From: Halicephalobus mephisto
Lineage: Eukaryota; Nematoda; Chromadorea; Rhabditida; Panagrolaimidae
Reading direction: 5' to 3'
DNA: 64,000 nt
NCBI GenBank assembly: GCA_009193035.1
Contig: SWDT01000187.1
Coordinates: 62,001-126,000 of the forward strand
The notes below the pieces were generated by a model. The model was given only the letters and a program-made list of their open reading frames with translations, had not been told where the DNA came from and did no database searches. A program made the position numbers and the translations under genes. The stretch's first letter is position 1. Each line of letters opens with the position of its first letter. Positions 11,465 to 22,900 of the stretch are shown here, piece after piece.

Positions 11465-12391
11465 TGTTAAATAATCAATTACAAAATAAAACAGAACACA
11501 ACGAAACCGAGGAAAAGAAATGATTGCGAAACTTCTTCCGCAACATCGCAGTTTTCAAATTTGGCGTTGGGGTGCGGCTTGCCAGTCTCGTAGGGCATGT
11601 AACAATTTTTAGTTTTTATGAATTAAATTTTTTTGGATTTTACAATTTTTTAAAAGTGTAATTTTGTAAGAAATTCAAAAACAGTTGAAAGTGATGCACA
11701 TGATTTCGAAATATGTAGAATTTTTCAACTTTTTAGTGTTCAGTGGAGGATTCTGGAAAACTTCAGAATCCGGCGAAAAATCACAAATTGAAAATCCGGA
11801 AAATGTTTAAAAAGTTTCGAAATCTGTGGTGGAAGAATTTCGAAATAAACGAATTCCTAATTTGTAAAACAACAAAAAAATCACAATTGACATTCGTTCA
11901 CGTTTCGCCAAGGATTCAAATTTAACAACTTTCACATTTTGCCAAGCTTTCATATTTAGTCTGTTAAATTAGAATTTTCCAGAATCCAGTAAACACTATC
12001 AAAATTATCTAAAATCTCACATTCTGGAATTTTCTAAAATTTCAAAAATTCTTTTCGAAAAAATTTCGGAGGAAATTTATTTTCGATTTTTTAAAATATG
12101 ATTTGTAGGATCTTTTGAAAATTCCCCTCGAGAAAATGCCTGAAAAATTTATTTTCGATTTTTTTAAATATGATTTCTAAAATCTTCCGAAAATTCCCCT
12201 CGAGACAATTTCGGAGGAAATTTATTTTCGACTTTTACCTATGATTGTTAGAATTAGACCAAACTTGTCTCTGACTGTCCATTGTGAGATTGAAACTTGT
12301 TTCGCATTCGCTCCCGAAAAAGGAAATAAAACCGGCTTCAAGACAGATCTGATTTCTCCAGATCGATCTACTAAATTCCTTCTTCCAAATA
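11465..12391. other. Intergenic region upstream of lsm-4 and the second Wart-like gene
   Basis: A GC-richer patch at about 11520-11600 lies just upstream of the lsm-4 start and probably includes its promoter. At about 12090-12235 a ~90 bp unit with 'GAAAATTCCCCTCGAGA' and 'GGAAATTTATTTTCGA' is tandemly repeated. Open frames here (11743-11925, 12241-12621) lack splice or similarity support. Confidence 0.5.
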
Positions 12392-13477
12392 ATGTTGTTA
12401 TTTTTATTATTTTCATTTTTAATTCCTATTTTTTCACAATCAGATTTCACTATTGCTTGTCGAAAAGGATACAAAATAAGCGCTATAAAAAGACAAAATT
12501 CATTTTACCAAAAATCAATATCCGGATCCCTTACTGTAGAATGCGAAAAACTTCTTCAACCTTTACAAAACACAAAATGCGAAACTTCAAGTACCACTCC
12601 CCAATGCAACGGGGCTTCTGAAGGCTGTGGAGGAAACCAGTGGCTAGGCGGATTCCACGCTTTCGTGATCGAAAATTCCACAAATTCAATTTTGTAAGTT
12701 TTTTAAAAAATCTTCAAAAACAGAAAATTTAAAAAATATCTTTTTAAATAAAATAAAATTTAAAAAATCTTCAAAAACAGAAAATCTAAAAAATCTCTTT
12801 TTAAATAAAATAAAATTTAAAAAAAATAAAACTTCTTTAAAAAATCTAAAAGTCAAATTTCTTTTAAAAAATAAAAAAATAAAAGTTCTTTAAAAATTAA
12901 AAAAATAAATTCCTAAAAAGTAAAACTTCTTTTAAAAAAAATTCTCTAAAAATAAAAAAAGTAAAATTTCTCTAAAAATAAAAAAAGTAAAATTTCTCTA
13001 AAAATAAAAAAAAATAAATTTTTTTGAAAATAAAAAAAAGTAAAATTTCTCTAAAAATAAAAAAAATAAATTTTTTTTAAAATAAAAAATTTCAGATTAG
13101 ATCCTATTTGTTGTTCATCAGAAACCATCAAAGTAGATTCACTTTCTTGTGCATCTGAAAAATTAAACAATCCTAAAGAACCTTTTGAACATTCAATAAT
13201 TGCTGACAATCTTATCTATCGTGGTCTACAATGTTGGCATCAATACGATTCAAACAACACATTAATTGATCTTATTTGGAAATTCGAAATTTGTCAATTT
13301 AACGGTGATAATCAATTTCCAATTAAGCCATTTTCTGTCGAACATTGTCCACCTTGTAATTGTCATTGTGGAATCGACCTATGTGCCGGAGGAAAAGAAC
13401 CAATTAGAATAATCCACAAATCAATTTCTCAAAAAAGATGTGCATGTGATTGCCATTGTCATTATGAATGTATTTAA
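12392..13477 (+). CDS. Secreted cysteine-rich protein, second Wart-like gene
   Basis: Exons 12392-12693 and 13096-13477 join in frame for 227 residues. The first ~16 residues (MLLFLLFSFLIPIFSQ) are a signal peptide. The cysteine layout is a first Cys near residue 22, TVEC, a QWLGGF segment after paired cysteines, then a CC pair (DPICCSSE) and later cysteines. It follows the same plan as the 6818 gene and, from memory, the QWxGG and CC landmarks of Wart domains. The C-terminus is unusually Cys/His-rich (HCPPCNCHCG and CACDCHCHYEC), which could bind metal or form extra disulfides; that is inference. No Hog domain is present. Assignment is moderate; secretion and coding status are strong. Confidence 0.68.
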
Positions 13478-13507
13478 AAAATAAACTTTTTCCAAAAAAT
13501 CAAAAAT

Positions 13508-16081
13508 TTAAACACCATATCCAAAATCATCTCGACTATACGGTGATGGCATAGAACGTCCAGAATTTCTTCCAGATCCAGGAGGACCATAATCATATCG
13601 TCTAGGCATAATAGGAGGTTGATGTTGTCTTCCAGACGATATCATCGGACTCCTCGGAATACCATTATGAACATAAGAATAAGCAGAAAGCATATCAGGA
13701 TGATTAATATTCAAAGTTTCAAAACCAGAAGCTAAATTCTGTTGTTGTTGACTAGGTCCAGCAGTCATGGGCAGCGTATGAAAAGGTGGTTCCATCGGCA
13801 TACTATATCCAGTTTCTACAAACGTCCTTTTCCGTTGTTCTAAAAACAAAAAAAACTTTCCAATAAAAACAAAAAAAAAACTTCTCACCACTAGGACGAA
13901 GAAAAGCTACTTCATTATATCTTTCAGTAGGTACTTGCGGAATTCCCGGTCTTCCCCAATCTCTAAATCTCGTAAAATCAGTCAAAGGAGATGAAACAGA
14001 CATATGTCTTTCAGATCGAATATCACTCGGATGTTCTCCTTTTGGAGCAGCCGAAGACACAGACACAGAAGACCCATCAATAATGAAATCCACTTTTCTA
14101 AAAACACCCATTATTTACAAAAACATATAAAAACCTTACTTGATCAATTCTTTCACAACTTTCATATTATTAAAAGTAATAAACGCAAAAGACCGAAAAG
14201 GTTTAGGTATAAAAACATCCAAAATTTCTGCTTTTGGATCTATTTTTTTTCCTTCTTCTGTAAAAAATTCTCTCAAAATACTATCTGTCATTTTTTCTTG
14301 AAGTCTTCCAACAAATAATTTCGCTGCTTCAATTCCTGTAAATTCACTTCCATCTGCCGTACTTTTCTATAAAAATACATTTATAAAATTTTAAAAAAAA
14401 ACCATACCTTCGAAAGTGGAACTTTAACTTCACATCTACGTCCACCTATTGTATGAGTAGGACGTGCCAAAACTTTCAATTGTGCTTCAAACGATTCAAA
14501 CTGAATAAATCCAAATCCACGCGAACCACCTTTTGGATCTTTTTTGATCTAAATAACAAAAAAAGTACAAAAGAAATTCAAATCCAAAAATCATTAAACA
14601 AATTGCAAGGGCGATCACTCAATTTGCCATACAGCAAAATCAGTTTTCATCCAAAATCATTCATAATCACATTATAACGCCCTTTGCATAAACCTGACTC
14701 ATACATCACAAATCACTCACCTCACACATTGCCAGATTTCCAAATGTTGAAAAATACTTTTTCAAATCATCTGATGTCATCTTATACGGTAATCCCAAAA
14801 CAATTAAATCAGTCGGTCTTGCTTCTTCTTCTTCTTCAATGGACACTTCTTTCTTCGGCCCGTCTGTTCTTTTCTGTTTTGCCGTAACCTGATGATGTCC
14901 ACCACTCGTTGAATGATCACTATCAGTCGAATTTCCATCATCCATCATTTTCTTACGTTTGGCATTTTGATCACCTAAGAATAATCCACACTAATCACAT
15001 TCTTACTCTCTTTACACATTAAATAACCAAAAAAAACACTCAAGTCTTCAATTCAGACTCAATCTTGATCATTTTCCAATCTTTCCCCCAAACCCATTTC
15101 CTTCCATCATAGCCATCAAATCAATCAACAGTACCATTTAACTAATTAAAATTTTTTAAAATTAAAACTTACTTGTTGATCTCCATTTCGGTTCAGCTCT
15201 AAGTGAACCAGATGCATTACTATTTCCACCGGCAGCATTATTATAAATAACAGTCAAAGTTTTACCAGCCCATCCTGTACTTGGAGGAAAAAACTTTGTT
15301 CCAGATGGATCAATCCTAAAACCATATTACTGTAAAAGTTAAAAATAAAGCTTTTTACAAAATCACTTTTATGCAAATTTCTAGAGCTCAAAAACAAAAA
15401 AACTAATAAATTTAATTTTCACAGAATAGTGATTTAATAATCAACGTTTTAAAACTACAATCTGTTTAAATAAATCCATTTCAGAACAAAGAATATCTAC
15501 AGTAAAAAAGGTTGTTCTATTCTTGAAAATTAATACTCATATATGAAACTATTGTCAAATATTCAAAAACTATAAAATTTAGCTACCCAATCCAAAACAA
15601 ATTCCTTATATAAAAAAACCAAAAAAACACTACAACCGAACTTGGATATAATATACCTCCCTTGAAACCGAGCAAAGCGTATCTTTAATAAGGGATATAC
15701 TATAGCAGGGGAAATTCAAAAGTAGACTAACCAAACTCATTTGCTCACATCATATGTTATAACAAAAAATTTGCTATAGCGGGGGATATCATATCCAAGT
15801 TCTACTGTACAAAAAATAACTTACAAAAGCGCTCTTGTAACACCATTTTCCGTTTTGTATTTTAATCCATGAGCACCAGGAAAAGCATGAGTCAACGTAG
15901 TTAATCCAAGAGTATTATCTGACAATTGTGTTGGCAGTTCCATCATTTCACCCGTGATTACATCTTTAACTAATACAAATTCAGGTTCTTTTGATTCTTC
16001 TGAATTTTTTATACTTTCTTCTGGAGGAGTTGATTCTTCTTTTGTATCGTTATCATTAGACTCGTTCTCTGCTTTAACCAT
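13508..16081 (-). CDS. tdp-1: TDP-43 ortholog, RNA-binding protein
   Basis: Seven exons on the minus strand (15825-16081, 15173-15315, 14721-14974, 14408-14548, 14140-14366, 13889-14097, 13508-13839) give 520 residues with every phase consistent. An acidic leader is followed by the TDP-43 N-terminal oligomerisation domain (about 38-115), then basic patches (KRKK at 139-142, KQKR near 166) as a likely nuclear signal. RRM1 (about 189-265) has RNP2 LIVLGL and RNP1 [11 protein letters not shown]2 (about 276-350) has LFVGRL and RSFAFITF. The tail is Ser/Pro/Gln/Arg-rich rather than the Gly-rich prion-like tail of vertebrate TDP-43, as in Caenorhabditis TDP-1. It would act in nuclear RNA processing. 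It lies 108 bp downstream of mrps-21, and a TTTTAG acceptor sits just before the ATG, consistent with trans-splicing in an operon. Intron 1 holds a MITE. Confidence 0.93.
15633..15807. mobile_element. MITE with pogo/Tigger-like ends in tdp-1 intron 1
   Basis: The left end reads CAACCGAACTTGGATATAAT and the right end, reverse-complemented, reads CAGTAGAACTTGGATATGAT. These imperfect terminal inverted repeats of about 25 bp are flanked on both sides by TA, the target of Tc1/mariner/pogo transposases. At ~175 bp it has no room for a transposase. Confidence 0.75.
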
Positions 16082-16189
16082 TTTCAAACTAAAACAAATT
16101 TAAAAAACAAAATTTAAAAAATTAAAATATAACTCTGGCACATTAACCAGTACAAGTCAAAAAACCATAATCCTAATTTTTCATAACAA

Positions 16190-16525
16190 TCAAGTAGTCA
16201 TTTGACCAGGATATGCATCAACTCTATTCTTTTTCATTAAGAATCTCATTTTTCTCGACATATCCTCTTGAAAAATTGCTTGACTGGCTTCCAACGATGC
16301 TTGTTTCCTTTGCATGTACGGTTTTTGATAATATTGAGTCCTTCTGATAATTTTCAACAATCCTTCACTTTCCATCAGTCTATTCAACATATGAAAAGCA
16401 GAATCAATATCGTTTTTTTCCACCATAACTGTTCTATTCATAAATCTTGGATGACAATTATGAATATTTTTGAACATTTTGATTCCAAACGGTTGTTTGA
16501 GGGTTCCGCGCCAGAATCTAACCAT
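16190..16525 (-). CDS. mrps-21: Mitochondrial ribosomal protein bS21m
   Basis: A single exon encodes 111 residues beginning MVRFWRGTLKQP. The core RTVMVEKNDIDSAFHMLNRL and the KKNRVDAYPG end match the S21 family, a small, very basic component of the small mitoribosomal subunit. The internal region rich in Tyr/Lys/Arg fits the family's helical RNA-binding arm. A TTTCAG lies 9 bases before the ATG, a likely trans-splice acceptor. It sits 118 bp after the preceding minus-strand gene and 108 bp before tdp-1, so it is probably the middle gene of a three-gene operon. Confidence 0.92.
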   Translation of the reverse strand: MVRFWRGTLKQPFGIKMFKNIHNCHPRFMNRTVMVEKNDIDSAFHMLNRLMESEGLLKIIRRTQYYQKPYMQRKQASLEASQAIFQEDMSRKMRFLMKKNRVDAYPGQMTT

Positions 16526-16643
16526 TTCGAGATCTGAAATACTAAATAAATAAATAAAATAACCATAAAGTAAAAATAACAATGGTGAATCAAACACCTT
16601 TGAAATAATTTCGACAAAAAGTGAAATGTTTAAAACAACAAAA

Positions 16644-17914
16644 TCAAGATCGAGATCCACCGATATCAAAAAAGGGTAATTTTGGTTTCTCGGCATAAGT
16701 CCTTGGAGGAGGTGGTAACTGTTCTTCCATTATCTGTCTGGGAGCCGGAACAACAAAAGGCGCCACTGGTTTGGGAATCCTGGGGACGGACGACGTAGAA
16801 GAGTACGCCGGACTAGGAGAAGCTTTGGGGGAATACTCAACAGGAGAAGAATACAACTTTGGAGGATTTGCTGCTAGTGTAGTTCTCATGTTTATCGGAT
16901 TGAGTTTATTCACTTGTCCAATGCCAACGTCTTCTTGCAAATCCAAACCCTGAAAGAACAACATGATTAAAAAATCAGAAATGAGTTCTTTAATAGTCAT
17001 TTCGAAGCGGTTTTCAAGGTTTTAGAAACTAAACAATTCGGAATTTCGGTTTTGCATGTGACTTCAGTTATGCATATATTGTAAAAACTCAAAATTAGCC
17101 CAATTACAGAACCGCCTTAATGTGGATTTTAGAACTTGCTGAGAACTAAAATAAGCTACAATTTTGGTTAGGAAATAATAATTTCAAAAAATATTTTGGA
17201 ACTACATTCTAATAGATCCATAAACCTTTGGGTTAGAGAATATGGACCGTAAAAAGTACTACCTATTCATGAGAGAACAATTATATATGAAAGTGTTAGT
17301 AAATAGCGGAGAAATTGCAATTGACATTAGTGCTCTTTCGAGAAAAAGTTGTTTCGCTTGCTCTAGTTGCATAAGCGTTTTAAAACATAACTTACCTTAC
17401 AAATAGCATTAAATAAACTTGGGTCAACGGTTTTCGCGTGGAGTAGGGCTAGAGTGAACTGGTATTGATCGCATTTCTCCAGCGCCTTTCGTAACTGAGT
17501 CTCCAAATCGCCTTCAGGATCGGAATCGTCGTCGTCGTCATCTGGACCTTGTTTCGAGGCTTGCTCTATCTGTCGGAGCATTTGAAGTTCCCAATTCTTG
17601 AAATCCCGAATGTAATTCTCGTACGGGGCACTGCCGGCGGCGTTCCTGTTGTCGTCACACCATTTGTCGAACTCCTGTTTCCTCAACTCATATTCCTTCT
17701 TCAACTCTGCATAACTCGGCTGTCTCGGAGGTTCATTTGCCAATGATTGAAGATTCTGTGAGCTTCTGAAATAAAAACCATAAGAATTCATATATGAAAT
17801 TTTTGAAAAAAACAAAAATCTATGTACACGGAAAATACCGGTAAAATCGGTGGAAAATCAGGTGCATATGACAACCTACCCATTTATACTTTTCAAATCA
17901 ATCTTAATCGACAT
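16644..17914 (-). CDS. Unknown acidic, proline-rich protein; first gene of the tdp-1 cluster
   Basis: Exons 17880-17914, 17396-17765 and 16644-16949 join in frame to 236 residues starting MSIKIDLK. I do not recognise the family. Residues 30-90 are highly charged and predicted helical (KKEYELRKQEFDKWCDD), followed by an Asp run (PDDDDDDSDPEG), a helix containing LRKALEKCDQ, then a Ser/Pro-rich tail (VPRIPKPVAPFVVPAPR, LPPPPRTYAEK). No signal peptide or membrane segment appears, so a nuclear or cytosolic scaffold is plausible but unproven. The short first exon was chosen because AATGG|GTAGGT to TTTCAG restores phase; an unspliced start at 17791 is the alternative. Confidence 0.75.
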
Positions 17915-18055
17915 GATTTGCGTAAAAACGAAGCAGAAAACAGGAAAAACGATGAAGTAACGAGATCCGAGGAGTCGTCGAAGAAAAAGTTAAAAATGAT
18001 TCGGAACTTTTTTCGCTTCGGGACCAACCCAGTCGAAATGGTTTGACTGGCCAAA

Positions 18056-18069
18056 GTTTCCATAGAAAC
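18056..18069. promoter_or_regulatory. X-box (RFX/DAF-19-type) palindrome upstream of TMEM138
   Basis: The 14 bases GTTTCCATAGAAAC fit the X-box consensus (GTHNYY AT RRNAAC) exactly and are palindromic. The site lies between the divergent tdp-1-cluster gene (start 17914) and TMEM138 (start 18593). TMEM138 is a ciliary transition-zone gene, the class that RFX/DAF-19 controls in nematodes. The 520 bp distance to the ATG is longer than typical, but an AT-rich outron ending in TTTTCAG before the ATG would place the transcription start nearer. Confidence 0.65.
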
Positions 18070-18592
18070 TGTTCAAAATCCAAGATTCTAAATTTTTAAA
18101 TTTTATTATTTTTAAGTTTTAGTAAAATTTGATGTATTTTAAGAAATAATAAATTTCTTTTATATGTTGTCAAATAACTGGTAAATTTCAAAAATTTAAA
18201 TTTTATTATTTTAAAAATTAAAAAAATCATTTTTTTTTAAATTTATTTTTAAAAATTAAAAATTTTATTTCTTTTAAGTTTTAATAAGAATTGACGTATT
18301 TAAAAAAATAGTAAATTTTAAAAATTAAAAATTAAATTTTTTTAAAAATTAAAAATTTTATTTTTTTTAATTTCGTAAAATTAATGCTTTTTATTTTTTT
18401 AAATTCAAAAATCATATTTTTTCTATTTTTCAAAAAATAATAAAATATATTTTTAATTTTTTTTTTAATTTTTAAATTTAATTTTTAGGATTTAAAAAAT
18501 TTTTTTTTGCTTTTTAATTAAAAAAAATTTTATATTTTAATTTTTTTTTTAATTTTAGATTTTAATTTTTTTTAAATTTAAATTTTCAGAAA

Positions 18593-19882
18593 ATGTCCAG
18601 CAAATACAGCGCTGTGTTGGTACTTCATTTATTTTTCATTTTCGTCGATTTAGGATTCAATACAGTATCCATTATTTTTTACAACGACAACAGTACTCAA
18701 TTGATGATTTTTATGTAAGTTAATATTAAAAATTTAAAAATATTTTTATTTCGAAAATTAAAATATTTTTTTATTTTTAAAATTTTTAAGCATTTTTATT
18801 TTTTAAATATTTTTAATTTGGAATTTTTTTATTTTTTAACAAAGCTTCTTAGACTCCAAGACACTACCGTAGTCATGAGCATCATCGTCATGTTGATCAA
18901 TTTCTCTTCGACTTTTGTTTTCCAAGCCGGATTAATTTCGATTTTACTTAAGAAATTTTCTCCGACTTTGGTGATTTCTACAGTATACCTCGGTCTTAGT
19001 ATAGTTCTCCATGTAGTCAGTTTGGTGAGTTTTTTTGAATACTGTAATGTAAAAATTGTAAGAGCTTAAAACGCTTCCGTAATCAAGGATGTGATTTGTA
19101 AACTGCCGTAGGGACTGTGCCGAGTGGCTAATGTAGCTGTTTAGGATCTTTTCCTAGTCCCTGAGGGCTGCTACCTGCGACCCAGGCCGTGGACTGCCCC
19201 ATAGTGGTGAACCTTCCCCTTTATTAGGTACCCATTGCCTACCGTATCTGGTGATCTCTGGATTGAGCAAGTACGGGATATCTATGGTTTAAAACTCCAA
19301 ATTTCCGAATGACCAGTGGCGCTTACTGCCACTGAGCCAACCGCGCTTTTGAATACTGTAATTGATGAAATTTTCCAGAGAGACAGATGGGGTACTTCCG
19401 AACGTTACATCTGGCCTGCTAGCATCATTGTGCTTTACTGTATCCAGAGACTTGGTAAGTTTCTTTCAAGAAAAATTTTGTGAAGATTCTTAAAATCCGA
19501 TGAGAATTTTCTGGAATTTTTAAAAATTTCGAAATTTCCAGAACATATTAAAAATTTTTAGAAATTTCAGAAATAGCCACAATTTAGAAGATTCTGAAGT
19601 TTTTTTAGAATCTTAGAAATTTCAGAAAATGGTGAAATTTTTTTAGAATCTTAGAAATGTCTAAAAATTTCCAAAATTTCAGAAATGTTAAAATTCAGAA
19701 AATTTTGAAATTTAAGAATCTTAGAAATTTCTAAAATAATTTAAATTTTTGCATCATTTTAAACTATTTTAGTCGCCATAATCCACTATTTTTTCTACAA
19801 GAGATCCGCCTTATTCCTCAGCGATCCCAGATATCACTACGATAACGAATGGCTCAGAGAACAAATCAGATTACGAAATTAA
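18593..19882 (+). CDS. tmem-138: Transmembrane protein 138, ciliary transition-zone protein
   Basis: Exons 18593-18714, 18853-19024, 19379-19454 and 19773-19882 give 159 residues, against ~162 in the human protein. Family landmarks include FILQDTTVV, STFVFQAGLISILL, STVYLGLSIVLHV and the C-terminal HYFFYKRSALFLSDPRYH followed by WLR. Four hydrophobic segments are evident. TMEM138 works with other transition-zone proteins in vesicle delivery to, and gating of, the primary cilium. A TTTTCAG ends 4 bases before the ATG (probable trans-splice site). An X-box lies upstream. Intron 2 carries a SINE with target duplications. The 3' end converges on sptl-1 with only 96 bp between stops. Confidence 0.93.
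19049..19346 (-). mobile_element. tRNA-derived SINE with 16 bp target-site duplication, full-length copy
   Basis: The insert is bracketed by perfect copies of TTTTGAATACTGTAAT at 19033-19048 and 19347-19362. On the minus strand it begins immediately with GCGCGGTTGGCTCAGTGGCA, which looks like a tRNA 5' end with a Pol III A-box (TGGCTCAGTGG). A B-box is not clear. A second, 5'-truncated copy lies at 55790-55930. The insertion is antisense within intron 2 of TMEM138. Confidence 0.85.
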
Positions 19883-19978
19883 TTATTTATTCTTTAGCTA
19901 CATTCTAGACTTGGTTATCAAAATAAAAATTACGATAACATTAAAATCGGCAAATAGTGAAGGCATCTGATAATCTCC

Positions 19979-22900
19979 TTAACGAACAAGTGATTCAATC
20001 GCCTTGATTACTGTAGAAATTTCTTCTCCAGTATGTTCAGCAGTAACCATAATTTTCATCCTAAAATCAATTTTTTAAATAATTAAAAACAATTTTAAGT
20101 AATTTTGTAATTTGTATACGAAGCTTAGGGGAAAATTTAGGTGTTTTTAAACTCGGGAAAAAATCTAGAATACGGTAATCAGACCCGAAAAATCAGAAAT
20201 AAAAACTAAAAATTAACCTTCAGAATCCAGACATTCTAAATCCAAAATCAAAATTGAAAATTAATCTTCAGAATCCAGAGATTCTAAATCCAAAATCAAA
20301 ATTAAAAATTGACCTTCAGAATCCAAAAATTCTAAATCCAAAATCAAAATTAAAAATTGACCTTCAGAATCCAGAGATTCTAAATTTAAAATCAAAACTA
20401 AAAATTAACCTTCAGAATCCAATTCCCTCATTACTTCACCTCCATTTTGAGTACTTTCTGTTTAAATTTAAAAACACCTAGATTTCCATCTCAAAAATGT
20501 ACAAAATTACCTATAACAACTCCAAAAAACTCACGATGGCTGACATGGAAAAATTTCATCTTTATCCAAATAACGAGCTCTTGTGGTCATGATCGATTTT
20601 TCAAAAAGATTCTCGACCAAATTATCCAGTTTCTTTTCAGCTTCAAATTTGTCATCTGTCTGATATATAACATGTTTCATCGGCGATATTTCAACTCCAA
20701 CAACTTCAAATCTAGTACCTTTCAAGATATCTGTCAGACCTTTGTGAAGTTTTTTTGCATTTTCTTCAATTTTAGATAATCTTTCAGGTTCTTTTTGCAT
20801 TATTCTCAAAGCCTCACTAGCAGCTGTAGCCAGAAGAGGTGGAAGAGAAGCCGAAAAACAGTATCCCAATCCAGACAATCTTTGATGTCCAACAACAAAC
20901 GATCTTCCAGCACAAAATCCGCCCGTAGTCGCCATTGCATTCTCTAAGGAAGCCATGATCATGTCAATATCAATGATGTCAATTCCGAAATGTTCTGTCA
21001 CACCTGAAACCAATTTTATAAACAAATTAAAATTTTAGTTGCGCAAAAGTAACAATTGAAAAAAATCATGTTTAATTTTTATTTTTAAATTTTCGTGGAA
21101 ATGAAACAAAGTTTCTAATAAAGTAAAAAAAGTAATAAATCTGACAATATTGAAATTTGTTTTTTTAGGATAAGTTTAAAATTCCGAAAATTCGTGTCGA
21201 GAGCACTTTATGACGTCCATTTTTACTTTTTATTGTAGTTTATTGTAATTAGGGTAATTTTAAATCCCTAGTAAATCCCGGAAATCCACATCGGGACAAT
21301 TCCGTAACAATATTTATTTTTACAGTATATTTAAGGTGATTTTAAATTCTTAAAAAATCCTTAAAACACATGTCGAGACAATTTTACAACAATTTTTGTT
21401 TTTTAAAATATAATCAGTATTTTTAAACTTCTGAAAAATTCTCAAAATTGATATTAAAGAAATTTCATATTTTCCATGTTTGATTTTTATATTATTTTTC
21501 ACGTTGATTTTCGATCACAAATAATCAAAGAGATCCATAATCACGTGGAAATAAAACCTTTACGTCATCCGAAACAGAAAACCAGAAATTCCCCAATACC
21601 TTTCGTTGCTCGTTTATTATTTCATCAAGCAGTACTTAATCAATTTTTTAATTGTCTGATCACTTAAGTAATTGATCCAATTAACTTCTGCTTCGACCAA
21701 AAATTACAAGGTAACTCTAGTTTCGAATTCGGCGAAATCAAAAAACTGGATGTTTAATCAATTTCTTTCTGTAGTTAACCTTCACATTTAGACCCGTTTT
21801 CTATCTTTAAAAAACAATCATTTTAAAAATAAAAAATAGATATTGTTAGAAAATATTCCTGATACAAATTTGCTAGAGTTTTTGGAAACTAAAATAATTT
21901 ACAATTTCAATTTTGTTAATTATTTCGTAATCAACCATTGTAAAGTCAATATATGAATTTCTTTTCGAAATAATCTTAAAAAAATTCTTCGAACTTTTTA
22001 GAAAATCAAAGTAATTTACAATTTTGATTTCGCATGCTGATTAACTTGTACTCTTATACGATTTCGTACTCAGTGTTTTAGGTCCATATTTTCTTTAGAT
22101 AAATCTGGAAACTTTTGGACCAGGATATATGAAAAATAAAATCCTTTAACTTCTATGAATAATTATTTTATTTTATAAAAAACAGAAATGAGCATTTTTA
22201 TAAAATTGTCTCGACACGAATGTCAGAAATTTCGTGAAAACTACAGTAACCTACGCGTTGATTTTAAGTGACAGTTATTTCGTAATTGTCATCATACAAT
22301 CAAAGAGCTTACTGAAAACGGGTTCCATCAATCGTCATAAAAACACTAAATATTCAAAAATCATGACCTACATCAGTGTCCTGATCGAAAACAAGTTGTT
22401 TTTTTTGTTTTAACAAACAACAATATCTATATTTGAAAATTATTTAAAAAATCCAAATTAAAAAACTTTTTAATCTTTGAAATTAAAAAAAACTCATTTT
22501 TAATCCTTGAAAATTCATATAAATATTTTAATTACTTTTCATGTTTTTTCAACGTATTTCTACAACTTAATCAACCACTTCCGTCTACGGAATTTCCAGT
22601 CCAAACTCATCCCGTCTGCTATCTGTTGCCGGAGGGCACAAGGTGCAAAGAGGAATTTCTTCTTCGTTTATCAATTTCCAATTATTTTTCTTATGTATTT
22701 TCTGGTCAATCCAAAATCGTTTTCAATTTTTAAAATTACAAAATCAAAAAACTTTCGAGTCTAATTTCAAAATAGTCTATTTTCCCTAAGGGTATTCCAT
22801 TTCTATCAGCATCTAGATCTACTACATACAATTAAGGAAGAAGTTCTTTTATTTATGATAAATGTTCCAAATCAAACTTTGGTTACACTTAATATTTGAA

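Noticed and set aside
12241..12621. 126-codon plus frame overlapping the second Wart-like gene
   Set aside because: The overlapping frame at 12392 has a signal peptide, cysteine pattern and in-phase intron; this one has none.
17363..17815. Frame that reads through the acceptor into a putative start at 17791
   Set aside because: A spliced model with a short first exon at 17880-17914 keeps phase and uses good splice sites; kept only as an alternative.
19049..19346. Functional tRNA gene
   Set aside because: The A-box head is tRNA-like, but no full cloverleaf or clear B-box follows, and target duplications show it is a retroposed SINE.
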